Source: Longitalea luteola | GTDB taxonomy: Bacteria > Bacteroidota > Bacteroidia > Chitinophagales > Chitinophagaceae | Reading direction: 5' to 3' | Assembly: GCF_017356035.1 (NCBI RefSeq) | Contig: NZ_JAFIQX010000003.1 | Span: 186,001-250,000 of the forward strand | Length of the DNA stretch: 64,000 nt | Shown here: one piece after another, positions 23,496 through 31,541 of the stretch | How the letters are laid out: each line of letters starts with the position of its first letter | Numbering within the stretch: position 1 is the first letter of the stretch | Position numbers and translations under genes: made by a program | Notes under the pieces: generated by a model | The model's input: the letters and a program-made list of their open reading frames with translations, nothing else | What the model was told of the DNA's origin: nothing | Database searches by the model: none

Positions 23496-24366
23496 GCTTA
23501 CTACAGCTGAAATAATAAAAAAAGTACGCGAGCTGGAGATCAAGAGTAAAAAGATCACCCGCCACCTGTTTACCGGGGAGTACCACAGCGCTTTCAAAGG
23601 CCGCGGTATGCTCTTTAAAGAGGTGCGGGAATACCAGGCCGGCGATGATATCCGGTTTATCGACTGGAACGTATCTGCCCGGTTCAATCACCCCTTCAGC
23701 AAGGTATTTGAAGAAGAACGCGAGCTGTCGGTAATGCTGCTGGTAGATGTAAGCGCCAGTTCTTTGTTTGGTACTTCGCAGGCCCGGAAAAAAGACCTGA
23801 TCACTGAAGTGGCGGCGGTACTGGCATTTTCCGCCATCAGTAATAACGACAAAATAGGCGTGCTGTTCTTCAGTGATGTGATAGAGAAGTTCATTCCGCC
23901 CAAAAAAGGAAGGGATCATGGGCTCTATATTGTGCGGGAACTGTTAACGGCCGAACCCAAAAGTAAAGGAACGCGATTAGGCGCTGCTTTGCAGCGGCTC
24001 AATAATACAGTGCGGCAAACCAGCATCGTTTTCGTGTTGAGTGATTTCCTTGATAATGATTTCGAAGACGGATTGAAAGTAGCTGGTAAAAAGCATGATG
24101 TGATCGGTATAAAAGTATATGATAAAATGGATATGCAGTTACCCGATGCCGGTTTAATGGAAGTGGAAGATGCCGAAACGGGCGCACGCACCTGGATTGA
24201 CACAAGCGATTACCTCGTACGCCAACAACACGAAGCTGCTTTTTTTAATCATACAAACTATTGTAAAAATATTTTTACGCGGGCAGGCTGCGACCTGCTG
24301 CATATACGCACCGGCGAAGATTATGTAAAAGTGCTGCAGAAGTTCTTTATCGGGCGTAACCGGTAA
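23494..24366 (+). CDS. DUF58 domain protein (MoxR-associated)
   Basis: 290 residues from the ATG at 23494. The frame is open nine codons further to an ATG at 23467, but that stretch (MLIANCILI) is heptad repeat. Features: RHLFTGEYHSAFKGRG, the DUF58 core DDIRFIDWNVSARFN, and the von Willebrand-like MLLVDVSASS metal site. No transmembrane segment, so it is cytosolic and likely a MoxR client or partner. Its stop is 2 nt from the next gene. Confidence 0.9.
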   Translation: MLTTAEIIKKVRELEIKSKKITRHLFTGEYHSAFKGRGMLFKEVREYQAGDDIRFIDWNVSARFNHPFSKVFEEERELSVMLLVDVSASSLFGTSQARKKDLITEVAAVLAFSAISNNDKIGVLFFSDVIEKFIPPKKGRDHGLYIVRELLTAEPKSKGTRLGAALQRLNNTVRQTSIVFVLSDFLDNDFEDGLKVAGKKHDVIGIKVYDKMDMQLPDAGLMEVEDAETGARTWIDTSDYLVRQQHEAAFFNHTNYCKNIFTRAGCDLLHIRTGEDYVKVLQKFFIGRNR

Positions 24367-24368
24367 TT

Positions 24369-25265
24369 ATGAAAAACCCTATTCTTTATATAACCCTCAT
24401 TGGTAGTTTACTCACCAGCCCCCTATACATGTTTGGCCAGGTGATGGCCCGTGCATCGGTTAACCGCGATCAGATACTCATTGGCGAGCCCATTACGTTA
24501 ACCTTTGAAGTGCGGATACCTATGGGACAATCCCTTACCTGGTTCAACCTCGATACCATTCCCCATTTCGAGATCATTGAAGCCGGGAAGCTCGATACCA
24601 ACGATAATATCGATGGCAAACAATATCACCAGGAACTTACCATCACCAGTTTTGATTCTGGCACTATGGTAATTCCACCGCTGGTGCTTAAGGTAGAAGG
24701 AAAATCCTATGCTACCGATTCCATCCCCATTGAAGTAGCCTACACCAAAGACGACCTGTCGAAAGACTACCGTGATATCAAGGACATTGTGGAAGTGCCG
24801 AAACCGGCCTGGATGGCCTGGATACCCTGGATCATTGGCGTTGTTACCGTGATAGCCGCAGGTGTTATTGTTTATTTGCTTAAAAAACCAAAGCAGGCGC
24901 CGCCGCCCCCATCGCCGGCACCCAGGTTAAGCGCATATGAAGAAGCATTACAGGCACTGGAAGAATTGCGTAAGCAGGGACTGCAGAATGGCGAAGTAAA
25001 AACCTATTATAGTCGCCTGAACGATATCCTCCGCGTGTTCCTGTTCCGTAAAATGAAAGTGGCTACGCTGGAGAAAACAAATGAAGAACTGATTGCGCAA
25101 CTGCGCCAGATGCCCATGGACAAAGAAACTTTCAATCAGCTGGTAAAGGCTTTACAGATCGCAGATTTTGTAAAATTCGCCCGCTACCAGCCAGATGCAA
25201 GCGATAATGAAAAGAATTTTGCCGTAATACAATCGGCTATCAAAACACTAAACAATATTTCCTGA
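24369..25265 (+). CDS. BatD-like membrane-anchored protein
   Basis: 298 residues. N-terminal signal peptide, a beta-sandwich-like extracytoplasmic domain (ARASVNRDQILIGEPITLTFEV) as in BatD proteins, one transmembrane helix (about 147-170, MAWIPWIIGVVTVIAAGVIV), a Pro-rich junction (PPPPSPAP) and a cytoplasmic helical domain. It is shorter than full BatD proteins and fits the truncated form that accompanies MoxR/DUF58 in Bacteroidota. Sits 2 nt after DUF58 and 3 nt before the VWA gene. Confidence 0.7.
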   Translation: MKNPILYITLIGSLLTSPLYMFGQVMARASVNRDQILIGEPITLTFEVRIPMGQSLTWFNLDTIPHFEIIEAGKLDTNDNIDGKQYHQELTITSFDSGTMVIPPLVLKVEGKSYATDSIPIEVAYTKDDLSKDYRDIKDIVEVPKPAWMAWIPWIIGVVTVIAAGVIVYLLKKPKQAPPPPSPAPRLSAYEEALQALEELRKQGLQNGEVKTYYSRLNDILRVFLFRKMKVATLEKTNEELIAQLRQMPMDKETFNQLVKALQIADFVKFARYQPDASDNEKNFAVIQSAIKTLNNIS

Positions 25266-25268
25266 CCC

Positions 25269-26276
25269 TTGCTGTACAATTGGTTTGAAAATATAACATT
25301 TGCCTATCCTGAAGTATTCGGATTGTTTGTGCTGATCCCCGTTATGCTGTACTGGTACCTTAACAAGTACAACCGGCAGCAGGGTTCAGTAAAAGTGTCT
25401 TCACTGGCAGTGTATCGCAAAAGCAGTTCCTGGAAAACTACATTCCGGCATGCACCTTTTGTGCTCCGGCTGTTGGCCCTGAGCTGCGTTATAATGGCTA
25501 TGGCCCGGCCGCAAACACGTAATGATGAAGAACTGAAGGCCGGACAAGGCATCGATATCGTGCTTTGTATGGACGTGAGCGGTAGTATGCTCGCACAGGA
25601 TTTTCTGCCCGACCGCATGGAAGCTTCGAAACAAATGGCTGCCTCCTTTGTAGATATGCGCCCCACCGACCGCATTGGCGTGGTTATCTTCTCCGGAGAA
25701 AGTTTTACCCTTGTGCCCCTGACAACCGATAAGGCAGTATTGAAGACCCAGATCGCTAACATTCAGCGCGGGTTGCTCGAAGATGGCACTGCCATTGGCG
25801 ATGGCCTGGGCGTGGCTGTTGACCGGCTAAAGAATGTGAAAACAAAGTCGAAAGTGATCATCCTGTTGACCGATGGTGAAGACCAGGGCGGCCGCATAGA
25901 CCCACTGGCCGGTAAAGAACTGGCAAAAGCCTATGGCGTGCGCGTGTACACCATCGGCGTGGGATCCGAGGGATATGCGCCCGTACCAATTCCCGACGGC
26001 AGCGGCGGCACCACCACGCGGCAGCAGAAAGTGAATATTGATGAAAAGCTGCTGCGGATGATCGCCACAGAAACCGGAGGTTTGTATTTCAGGGCCCGTG
26101 ACAATGAGAGTCTGAAACGGATATATGCCGAGATCGACAAACTGGAAAAATCACGCATAGAAGTTACTTCCCTTAAGCGATATACCGAGCGGTTCTTTCC
26201 TTTTGCGTTTGCCGCCGCCGCCCTGTTATTGCTGGAGATATTTTTGCGCTATACACTCTTTAAGAAGTTCCCGTAA
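25269..26276 (+). CDS. BatA-like von Willebrand factor A protein
   Basis: 335 residues: two N-terminal transmembrane helices (about 14-31 and 59-76), a VWA domain with MIDAS motif DVSGSM (about 101-106), VVIFSGESFT and LLTDGEDQGG, and a C-terminal transmembrane helix before the KKFP end. The frame starts with TTG at 25269, 3 nt after the previous stop. The first ATG lies inside the first membrane helix, so TTG is the likely start. Classical clusters continue with BatB, BatC and BatE; here the palindrome at 26303 and rsgA follow instead. Confidence 0.9.
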   Translation: MLYNWFENITFAYPEVFGLFVLIPVMLYWYLNKYNRQQGSVKVSSLAVYRKSSSWKTTFRHAPFVLRLLALSCVIMAMARPQTRNDEELKAGQGIDIVLCMDVSGSMLAQDFLPDRMEASKQMAASFVDMRPTDRIGVVIFSGESFTLVPLTTDKAVLKTQIANIQRGLLEDGTAIGDGLGVAVDRLKNVKTKSKVIILLTDGEDQGGRIDPLAGKELAKAYGVRVYTIGVGSEGYAPVPIPDGSGGTTTRQQKVNIDEKLLRMIATETGGLYFRARDNESLKRIYAEIDKLEKSRIEVTSLKRYTERFFPFAFAAAALLLLEIFLRYTLFKKFP

Positions 26277-26302
26277 CGCGGTTCCAAATCCTGGCACAGG
26301 AA

Positions 26303-26343
26303 TGATAGGTGTGGCATACTTTCAAAGTATGCCACACCTATCA
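26303..26343. repeat. 41-bp perfect palindrome (copy 1)
   Basis: Twenty-base arms (TGATAGGTGTGGCATACTTT and its complement) around a single C. A close copy with compensatory changes is at 47613-47645. Both are followed within 15 bp by ATTAGCGT. It lies between the Bat cluster and rsgA and could terminate transcription or mark a mobile repeat. Confidence 0.9.
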
Positions 26344-26368
26344 TAGATTAGCGTACTTTTATACCTCA

Positions 26369-27298
26369 ATGAAAGCAATCGTTTACAGGTCAACCGGCAG
26401 TTGGTACAACATAAAGACGGAAACGGGCAGGGCGATGAGTGCCCGGATAAAAGGCGTATTCAAAATTGATGATATAACTTCTACCAACCCCATTGCTGTG
26501 GGTGATGAAGTGATGATTGACATTGAAAGTGAATCGGCCAATACTGCCATCATTACAGAAATCCTTCCCCGCCGCAATTATATCAACCGGCAATCGCCTT
26601 CGCATAAGAAGCAGCATCATATTGTGGCCGCTAACATCGATCAGTCGCTGTTGTTTGCTACGCTCAGGGAACCAAAGACCTCGCAGGGCTTTATCGATCG
26701 TTTCCTGGTAACCTGCGAAGCATACCATGTACCGGCCATTGTGGTGTTCAATAAAGCGGATCTGTATAAGAATAAAGAGCTGGAAAAATATTCCGCATTG
26801 AAGGAGATGTATGCGGCTATCGGCTACCGTACAGTGCTGATGTCGGTAAAAACGAATGAAGGAGTGGAGGAAGTACGGGATGCACTGGCCAATAAGATCA
26901 CCCTGTTGAGCGGGCACTCCGGTGTAGGAAAATCCTCTTTCATTAATTCCATATTTCCCGAGCTGGAATTAAAAACGCAGGACGTAAGCGGCTGGAGCGG
27001 CAAGGGTTTGCACACGACCACTTTTGCTGAAATGTTTGATCTGCCCGGCACGGGTGGCAGGGTGATAGATACGCCGGGTATGCGCGAATTCGGGCTGGTA
27101 GATATTACCAGGCAGGAGCTCTCGCATTATTATCCTGAAATGGCGCGCCTCATCACCAACTGCCAGTTCAACAATTGCTTCCACATAAATGAACCTGGCT
27201 GTGCCGTTAAAGAAGCCGTGATCAACGGAACCATCAACGAAGACCGCTACGTGAGCTACGTCAACATCCTTGAATCTATTGATGATAAAAACTATTAA
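26369..27298 (+). CDS. rsgA: Ribosome small subunit-dependent GTPase RsgA
   Basis: Late 30S assembly GTPase with circularly permuted motif order: an OB-fold at the N terminus, then the NKADLY G4 motif, the SGHSGVGKSS P-loop, DTPGMREFG, and the C-terminal zinc set CQFNNCFHINEPGC. From the ATG at 26369 the protein has 309 residues, normal for the family. The frame stays open 20 codons upstream only because the palindrome is readable; I exclude that part. Confidence 0.95.
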   Translation: MKAIVYRSTGSWYNIKTETGRAMSARIKGVFKIDDITSTNPIAVGDEVMIDIESESANTAIITEILPRRNYINRQSPSHKKQHHIVAANIDQSLLFATLREPKTSQGFIDRFLVTCEAYHVPAIVVFNKADLYKNKELEKYSALKEMYAAIGYRTVLMSVKTNEGVEEVRDALANKITLLSGHSGVGKSSFINSIFPELELKTQDVSGWSGKGLHTTTFAEMFDLPGTGGRVIDTPGMREFGLVDITRQELSHYYPEMARLITNCQFNNCFHINEPGCAVKEAVINGTINEDRYVSYVNILESIDDKNY

Positions 27299-27425
27299 AC
27301 AGGTTCAACAGGGAAGCAATGTCATATTCACTTCATCATTGAAAAGGTAAACACCGGATACTGGAAATTTAAAGAAGGGAGGATATTGGTGGGAATCGAT
27401 CGTTCAATCTTCGAACGCTATTGAA

Positions 27426-27761
27426 CTATTGCGCAATGAAACGCTTGGCTTTGTTCACAAGCAATTTGGTCTCCAGAAATTTGGCTACTTCAATTACCGC
27501 ATCATTGTCTTTGCGGGGAGCTTCCTTGAATTTGTAAGGATAAATTGAAATACCTGTGTAAATGTTGTAATACAACGTGAGCAAATGTCCTTTATACGTG
27601 AAGTTCCACGTGAGGGTATCAAAATCATCCTGCTTGTTGGTGAACCGGATCTTCAGATCGTCCAGGAGAATGTTAGCTACCTCATAAAAGCGTTTCAGCC
27701 CACAGTCATCATCAATGATGGCCTCGGTGCAGCCGAAATCGGTGCGTAGGGTCAGGCTCAT
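27426..27761 (-). CDS. Conserved hypothetical protein, 111 residues
   Basis: Not recognised. From the ATG at 27761 (MSLTLRTDFGCTEA) it is a small soluble alpha/beta protein with a clear beta meander (WNFTYKGHLLTLYYNIYTGISIYP) and a C-terminal helix. A TTG 19 codons upstream is possible but unlikely. It follows a small lipoprotein gene on the same strand by 60 bp, and a perfect GTTGAAC..GTTCAAC inverted repeat lies between them. Codon usage and composition match its neighbours. Confidence 0.6.
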   Translation of the reverse strand: MSLTLRTDFGCTEAIIDDDCGLKRFYEVANILLDDLKIRFTNKQDDFDTLTWNFTYKGHLLTLYYNIYTGISIYPYKFKEAPRKDNDAVIEVAKFLETKLLVNKAKRFIAQ

Positions 27762-27790
27762 AAAAGTACGGTTTGGGTGATATAAATACA

Positions 27791-27807
27791 GTTGAACCGC
27801 GTTCAAC
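27791..27807 (-). promoter_or_regulatory. Inverted repeat GTTGAAC-N3-GTTCAAC
   Basis: Perfect 7-bp arms, 29 bp upstream of the hypothetical gene's ATG. Operator-like, but no regulator is nearby. Confidence 0.3.
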
Positions 27808-27821
27808 CGGTTTAGCAAAAC

Positions 27822-27986
27822 CTAGGATCTGAACTTTTTAGCTTTGGGAACTTTTTCCCCACTGAGGATCTTTTCGGCACCCACATTTTTGCCGTTACTG
27901 GGGCAGCCGTATTTCGGACTGCATGCAACACCACCTAAAATAAACAACACAACGGCAAAAAACAGTAAAATTCTAATAGATTTCAT
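27822..27986 (-). CDS. Small lipoprotein, 54 residues
   Basis: ATG at 27986, TAG ending at 27822. The product begins MKSIRILLFFAVVLFILGG and then VAC, an ideal lipoprotein signal (lipobox GVAC). The mature part is SPKYGCPSNGKNVGAEKILS followed by a basic GEKVPKAKKFRS tail. The CSPKYGCPSNGKNVGAE core is a pattern I associate with small conserved Bacteroidota proteins. Two cysteines besides the lipid site are absent except one (YGC). Function unknown. Probably transcribed with the hypothetical gene that follows. Confidence 0.72.
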   Translation of the reverse strand: MKSIRILLFFAVVLFILGGVACSPKYGCPSNGKNVGAEKILSGEKVPKAKKFRS

Positions 27987-28060
27987 AGTCCTTTTTTTCA
28001 CGGGTAAAACACCGCTTAAATCTAGAAATATTATGCCATAAATGCAATAGGTAGAAGCAA

Positions 28061-28588
28061 TTATTCGGTTACCTGATCCCGGAACCAGTCGGCATATTTG
28101 ATGTAATTGTTGGCGATGCGGTCGATTTCGGTATGAATTTGCGATACAACAATGTCTTTCACCTTTTTAGCGGGTACGCCGGCAAAAATGGTCCCGGGTG
28201 GCACAACTGTTCCTTCGAGTACCACGGCGCCTGCCGCGATGATGGAATTGGTACCAATGTGGGCCCTGTCCATGATAATGGCGCCCATGCCTACCAGTAC
28301 ATTGTCTTCGATCGTACAGCCATGCACAATGGCGTTATGGCCAATGGAAACATTGTTGCCAACGATGGTCTCGGTGCGTTTATACGTGCAGTGAATAACG
28401 GCGCCGTCCTGGATATTCACTTTATTTCCCATGCGAATGCTGTTCACATCGCCCCGCACTACCGCACTGAACCAGATGCTGCAATCATCGCCCATCACCA
28501 CATCTCCGACGATGGTAGCATTAGGGGCAATAAAACAATTAGCTCCGAATTGAGGATATTTTCCTTCAACATGTAAGATCACTGGCAT
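28061..28588 (-). CDS. Gamma carbonic anhydrase family protein
   Basis: Left-handed beta-helix protein with hexapeptide repeats, related to gamma-class carbonic anhydrases (YrdA/PaaY type). The ATG at 28588 gives 175 residues starting MPVILHVEGKYPQFG. The upstream in-frame extension reads through repeat DNA and is excluded. Metal-ligand histidines are visible in VIHCTY, SIGHNAIVHG. Whether it hydrates CO2 or has another acyl-type role cannot be told from sequence. Confidence 0.88.
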   Translation of the reverse strand: MPVILHVEGKYPQFGANCFIAPNATIVGDVVMGDDCSIWFSAVVRGDVNSIRMGNKVNIQDGAVIHCTYKRTETIVGNNVSIGHNAIVHGCTIEDNVLVGMGAIIMDRAHIGTNSIIAAGAVVLEGTVVPPGTIFAGVPAKKVKDIVVSQIHTEIDRIANNYIKYADWFRDQVTE

Positions 28589-28656
28589 GGTGTATAGTTT
28601 ATGGTTATAGTTTGCGAGGCGTGTACGGGACAAATATCCTAATAAATCTGGTGAAT

Positions 28657-28774
28657 CAGTTTCCGGTTTCCGGTTTCCTGTTACCGGGCCTTGAAATTTG
28701 TAAACTCGCATTAATATCCGGCATACCCAGGCGTTGACAACTGGTACCCGGCAACTGGTACCTGGTAACCGGCT
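28657..28774. repeat. Heptad arrays CGGTTTC and RCTGGTA words
   Basis: 28657-28684: CAGTTTC, CGGTTTC x2, CTGTTAC. 28740-28774: ACTGGTA, CCCGGCA, ACTGGTA, CCTGGTA, ACCGGCT. The second ends at the first base of the -7 box of the following gene. Confidence 0.8.
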
Positions 28775-28781
28775 ATCTTTG
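28774..28781 (+). promoter_or_regulatory. -7 box TATCTTTG of the class III aminotransferase
   Basis: Exact TAnnTTTG match 8 bp upstream of the ATG at 28790, implying a very short or absent leader. The upstream sequence is heptad repeat. Confidence 0.5.
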
Positions 28782-28789
28782 CCCTGATT

Positions 28790-29995
28790 ATGAACAAACG
28801 CGAATTATTCCTGCAGCATGTGGCGCAAACTTCACCGGCGCCGCTGGGTCTCGAGATCGTAAAAGCAGCCGGCAGCACCCTCCGCGACGCGTCCGGTAAA
28901 AAATTCCTGGATCTGATAGCGGGCATCAGCGTATGCAATGTAGGGCATCGCCACCCGAAAGTGGTAAAGGCCATCAAAAAGCAGCTGAACGACTATATGC
29001 ACCTGCTGGTGTATGGCGAAATGATAGAAACGCCCCAGGTGCAATACGCCAAATGGCTCACCGATCATTTGCCTGCCTCGCTGAACTCGGTGTATTTTAC
29101 CAACTCGGGGGCCGAGGCCACCGAGGGCGCTATGAAACTGGCCAAACGCTATACGAACCGGACACAGATCATTGCTTTCAATAAAAGCTACCATGGCTCC
29201 ACGCAGGGCGCCCTCAGTATCATGGGTGATGAACATTGGCGGAACGCTTTCCGTCCGCTGCTGCCCGATGTACTGCACCTTGAATATGACGATCCTGCTT
29301 CACTGCACGAAATTACCACCCAAACAGCCTGCGTAATAGCCGAAACCGTTCAGGCCGAAAGAGGGGTGTTTACCCCTTCTGCCCAATGGATGGCTGCGCT
29401 TCGGCAAAAATGTACAGAGACCGGCGCCCTGCTGATCCTCGACGAAATTCAGGCTGGCTTTGGCCGTACGGGCACTATTTGGGGGTTCGAACAGTTCAAT
29501 GTGGTGCCGGATATAGTTTTGCTGGGTAAAGCCCTGGGCGGCGGCATGCCGCTGGGCGCTTTTGTGGCCGACAAGAATATCATGCAGGTATTTACTGAAA
29601 ACCCGGTACTGGGGCATATTACCACTTTTGGCGGCCATCCTGTTTGTTGTGCCGCCGGACTGGCCGCGTTTAAAGTATTGCTGAAAGAAGGGATCATAGA
29701 ACAGGTTGGCGATAAAGCAGCGCTGTTCAGGGAAATGCTGCAACACCCGCTTATCAGGGCGGTGCGGGTGAACGGGTTACTGATCGCTGTTGAATTTGAA
29801 CATTTTGATATCAATAAACAGGTGATCGATGGCTGTTTGCAAAAGGGCATTCTTACCGACTGGTTCCTTTTTGCACCGGAATGCATGCGTATAGCCCCGC
29901 CATTGACTATTTCAACTAAAGAAATAAAGAAGGCTATTAAAACCATTTTGCAGGTGCTGGATGGCATACAGGTGGCGGCCACCGGCAATCCATGA
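28790..29995 (+). CDS. Class III PLP aminotransferase (acetylornithine/aspartate aminotransferase family)
   Basis: 401 residues, fold type I: TNSGAEATEGAMKLAKR phosphate site, SYHGST, LILDEIQAGFGRTG and the PLP lysine in LGKALGGGMP (about residue 248). It is an omega-amino-acid aminotransferase homologue of argD but lies outside the arg operon, with its own promoter. Substrate is not predictable. Two non-canonical cysteines follow HPV (GHPVCCAAG). Downstream is a 55-bp minisatellite. Confidence 0.88.
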   Translation: MNKRELFLQHVAQTSPAPLGLEIVKAAGSTLRDASGKKFLDLIAGISVCNVGHRHPKVVKAIKKQLNDYMHLLVYGEMIETPQVQYAKWLTDHLPASLNSVYFTNSGAEATEGAMKLAKRYTNRTQIIAFNKSYHGSTQGALSIMGDEHWRNAFRPLLPDVLHLEYDDPASLHEITTQTACVIAETVQAERGVFTPSAQWMAALRQKCTETGALLILDEIQAGFGRTGTIWGFEQFNVVPDIVLLGKALGGGMPLGAFVADKNIMQVFTENPVLGHITTFGGHPVCCAAGLAAFKVLLKEGIIEQVGDKAALFREMLQHPLIRAVRVNGLLIAVEFEHFDINKQVIDGCLQKGILTDWFLFAPECMRIAPPLTISTKEIKKAIKTILQVLDGIQVAATGNP

Positions 29996-30014
29996 ATCGG
30001 TAATGATAATGTCC

Positions 30015-30300
30015 AGACAGTTACCGGTTACCGGATACCGGTTTCCAGGGCTTTTGCTTCACAGCCCTGAACAATTGCCGGTTTACCGGATACTGGTTTC
30101 CGGGGCTGTTGCTTCGCAGGCCTGAACAGTTACCGGTTACCGGTTACCGGTTACCGGTAACCGGTTTCCGGGCTTTTGCTTCGCAGCCCTGAACAATTGC
30201 CGGTTTACCGGATACCGGTTTCCGGGGCTTTTGCTTCGCAGCCCTGAACAATTGCCGGTTTACCGGATACTGGTTTCCAGGGCTTTTGCTTCGCAGGCAA
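30015..30300. repeat. 55-bp minisatellite combining heptads and a GC hairpin
   Basis: Units begin CCTGAACA at 30064, 30121, 30188 and 30243 (spacing about 55, 67, 55), with a partial first copy. Each has four CCGG-containing heptads (for example ATTGCCG, GTTTACC, GGATACT, GGTTTCC) and then the hairpin GGGC-TTTTGCTTCGCA-GCCC. The 67-bp copy holds two extra heptads (GTTACCG repeated). Minus-strand frames through it give only repetitive peptides. Confidence 0.92.
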
Positions 30301-30377
30301 CCGGCATCTAGCTGCAATCCACTGGTTTTTTGATTGTTAATGAGTTGGCAATAGAGGGGATATCGATGAGATACCAT

Positions 30378-30385
30378 TAAATTTG
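30378..30385 (+). promoter_or_regulatory. -7 box TAAATTTG of the DUF4399 gene
   Basis: Exact TAnnTTTG match, 59 bp upstream of the ATG at 30445. Confidence 0.5.
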
Positions 30386-30444
30386 CGCCATCTTTTGATG
30401 TTGTGCGACAGGTTCACCTTTATTAATCACCTCAAAAATAGGCT

Positions 30445-30957
30445 ATGCGTAAAATTGATCTTATTCCCTTTTTGCTCGTTGGTTTAGTAGCTTGTAACGA
30501 TGGCGGCGCCAAAGAAGAAGTTAATACCGACACTACTGCGGCAACCGCTACGGTAGATTCTATGCATCCTCATGCTGATACTTCCGGTGCAATTGCTCCT
30601 GTGCCCGATATTCCGCAAGGCGCTAAAGTGTTCTTTGTGAACCTGAAAAATGGTCAGAAAATCAAATCGCCTTTCAAGGTTGAAATGGGTGTATCTGGTA
30701 TTGCCCTGGATACGGCGGGTGTATTGAAACCAGCATCTGGCCACCATCATATTTTGATCGATGCCGGCGACTCACTGGCTATTGGTACCGTAGTGCCGAA
30801 AGATTCTACCCACCTGCATTTTGGCAATGCACAAAAAACAGCAGAACTGAACCTTACGCCGGGTGAGCACAAACTTACCTTACAGTATGCCGATGGTATC
30901 CATCGTTCTTATGGCAGTAAACTGGCTGCTACAGTAACCGTGAATGTGCAGAAATAA
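30445..30957 (+). CDS. DUF4399 domain lipoprotein
   Basis: 170 residues: lipoprotein signal with lipobox LVAC, a Thr/Asp/His-containing linker (TVDSMHPHADTSG), then a DUF4399 domain. The domain is recognised by FFVNLKNGQKIKSPFKVEMG, GHHHILIDAG and HLHFGNAQKTAEL..PGEHKLTLQYAD. The histidine-rich GHHH and HLHFG motifs suggest metal binding, but the family is uncharacterised. It has its own promoter box and terminator. Confidence 0.85.
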   Translation: MRKIDLIPFLLVGLVACNDGGAKEEVNTDTTAATATVDSMHPHADTSGAIAPVPDIPQGAKVFFVNLKNGQKIKSPFKVEMGVSGIALDTAGVLKPASGHHHILIDAGDSLAIGTVVPKDSTHLHFGNAQKTAELNLTPGEHKLTLQYADGIHRSYGSKLAATVTVNVQK

Positions 30958-30980
30958 TTGCTTTAGCAATAAATGAACCG

Positions 30981-31016
30981 GGGCAGATTCCGATAAAAAG
31001 GTTCTGCCCTTTTTAT
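30981..31016 (+). terminator. Terminator after the DUF4399 gene
   Basis: GGGCAGA, 15-base loop, TCTGCCC and TTTTT. Confidence 0.8.
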
Positions 31017-31203
31017 TTGTAGTAACAGGATAGTGCAGGTCAGTTGTGGAATTATTTAGCGCAATCGATTGAGTCAGATTAGAAAATTATTAAAGTGTCT
31101 ATTTTACACAAATACTTGATGTTATATGTCGTCATTTTAGATGACTTATTTGTTAAAATACTGCAGCTCGTCTAAAAAATTATTTATTTATAGTTCTGTA
31201 TAA

Positions 31204-31211
31204 TATTTTTG
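31204..31211 (+). promoter_or_regulatory. -7 box TATTTTTG of a candidate small RNA
   Basis: Exact TAnnTTTG match about 50 bp upstream of an orphan terminator, in AT-rich DNA without a plausible ORF. Confidence 0.4.
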
Positions 31212-31216
31212 AAGAA

Positions 31217-31286
31217 GTTAAACAAGGTCTATGCAATAGCTTTGAGGGCATGACCTGCGGGGCGATTTTCTAGTCGCCCCTTTTTA
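31217..31286 (+). ncRNA. Candidate small RNA, about 70 nt
   Basis: A consensus -7 box (31204-31211) and an intrinsic terminator with stem GGGGCGA-ttttctag-TCGCCCC and TTTTT (31259-31286) enclose about 70 nt with no ORF. The DUF4399 transcript already ends at 31016, and the next gene is on the other strand, so this terminator has no other evident client. The family is not one I recognise (not 6S, tmRNA or SRP). The exact 5' end is a guess from the promoter position. Confidence 0.35.
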
Positions 31287-31508
31287 TTTATATAAATCAA
31301 GTAAACCTAGTCTTTCATTGACCAAAATCAAATATGGTAAATTATTTTCAAGTTGTTTGGTACTTCGGCCTTGTTGGGTTGTTTTAATTAGTGGTAGTCG
31401 GTTATTGTTCCGGTAAAAAATGAAGTCCCCCCTGAATTTCATTTTCGGTTTCAGTAGCAGATTATTGTAGTTCTTTTTCTTTGTGAAGTATCGCAAATTA
31501 CACTTTAC

Positions 31509-31541
31509 CAGGAGCCAGTTCTCTGGTTCCTGTTTTTTTAT
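31509..31541 (+). terminator. Second orphan plus-strand terminator
   Basis: CAGGAGCCAG, four-base loop, CTGGTTCCTG (10 bp with one G-T pair) then TTTTTTTATTTTT. T-tract is on the plus strand only, yet no plus-strand gene precedes it. 31287-31508 shows nothing else convincing; a minus-strand 70-codon ORF there is unsupported. Confidence 0.65.

Noticed and set aside
26309-26368. N-terminal 20-residue extension of RsgA
   Set aside because: It is a readable frame through the 41-bp palindrome; the ATG at 26369 gives the normal protein.
28589-28711. N-terminal extension of the gamma carbonic anhydrase
   Set aside because: It reads through a CGGTTTC heptad array; the ATG at 28588 matches the family start.
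29996-30310. CRISPR array
   Set aside because: The 55-67 bp units are repeated throughout; there are no unique spacers of constant size and no cas genes.
30144-30377. Minus-strand 77-codon ORF across the 55-bp minisatellite
   Set aside because: Its peptide merely mirrors the DNA repeat, the unit length is not a multiple of three, and no initiation signal or homology is visible.
31284-31496. 70-codon minus-strand ORF between DUF4399 and DUF5686
   Set aside because: AT-rich sequence giving Lys/Asn-rich peptide, overlaps the T-tract of the small RNA terminator, no recognisable motif.
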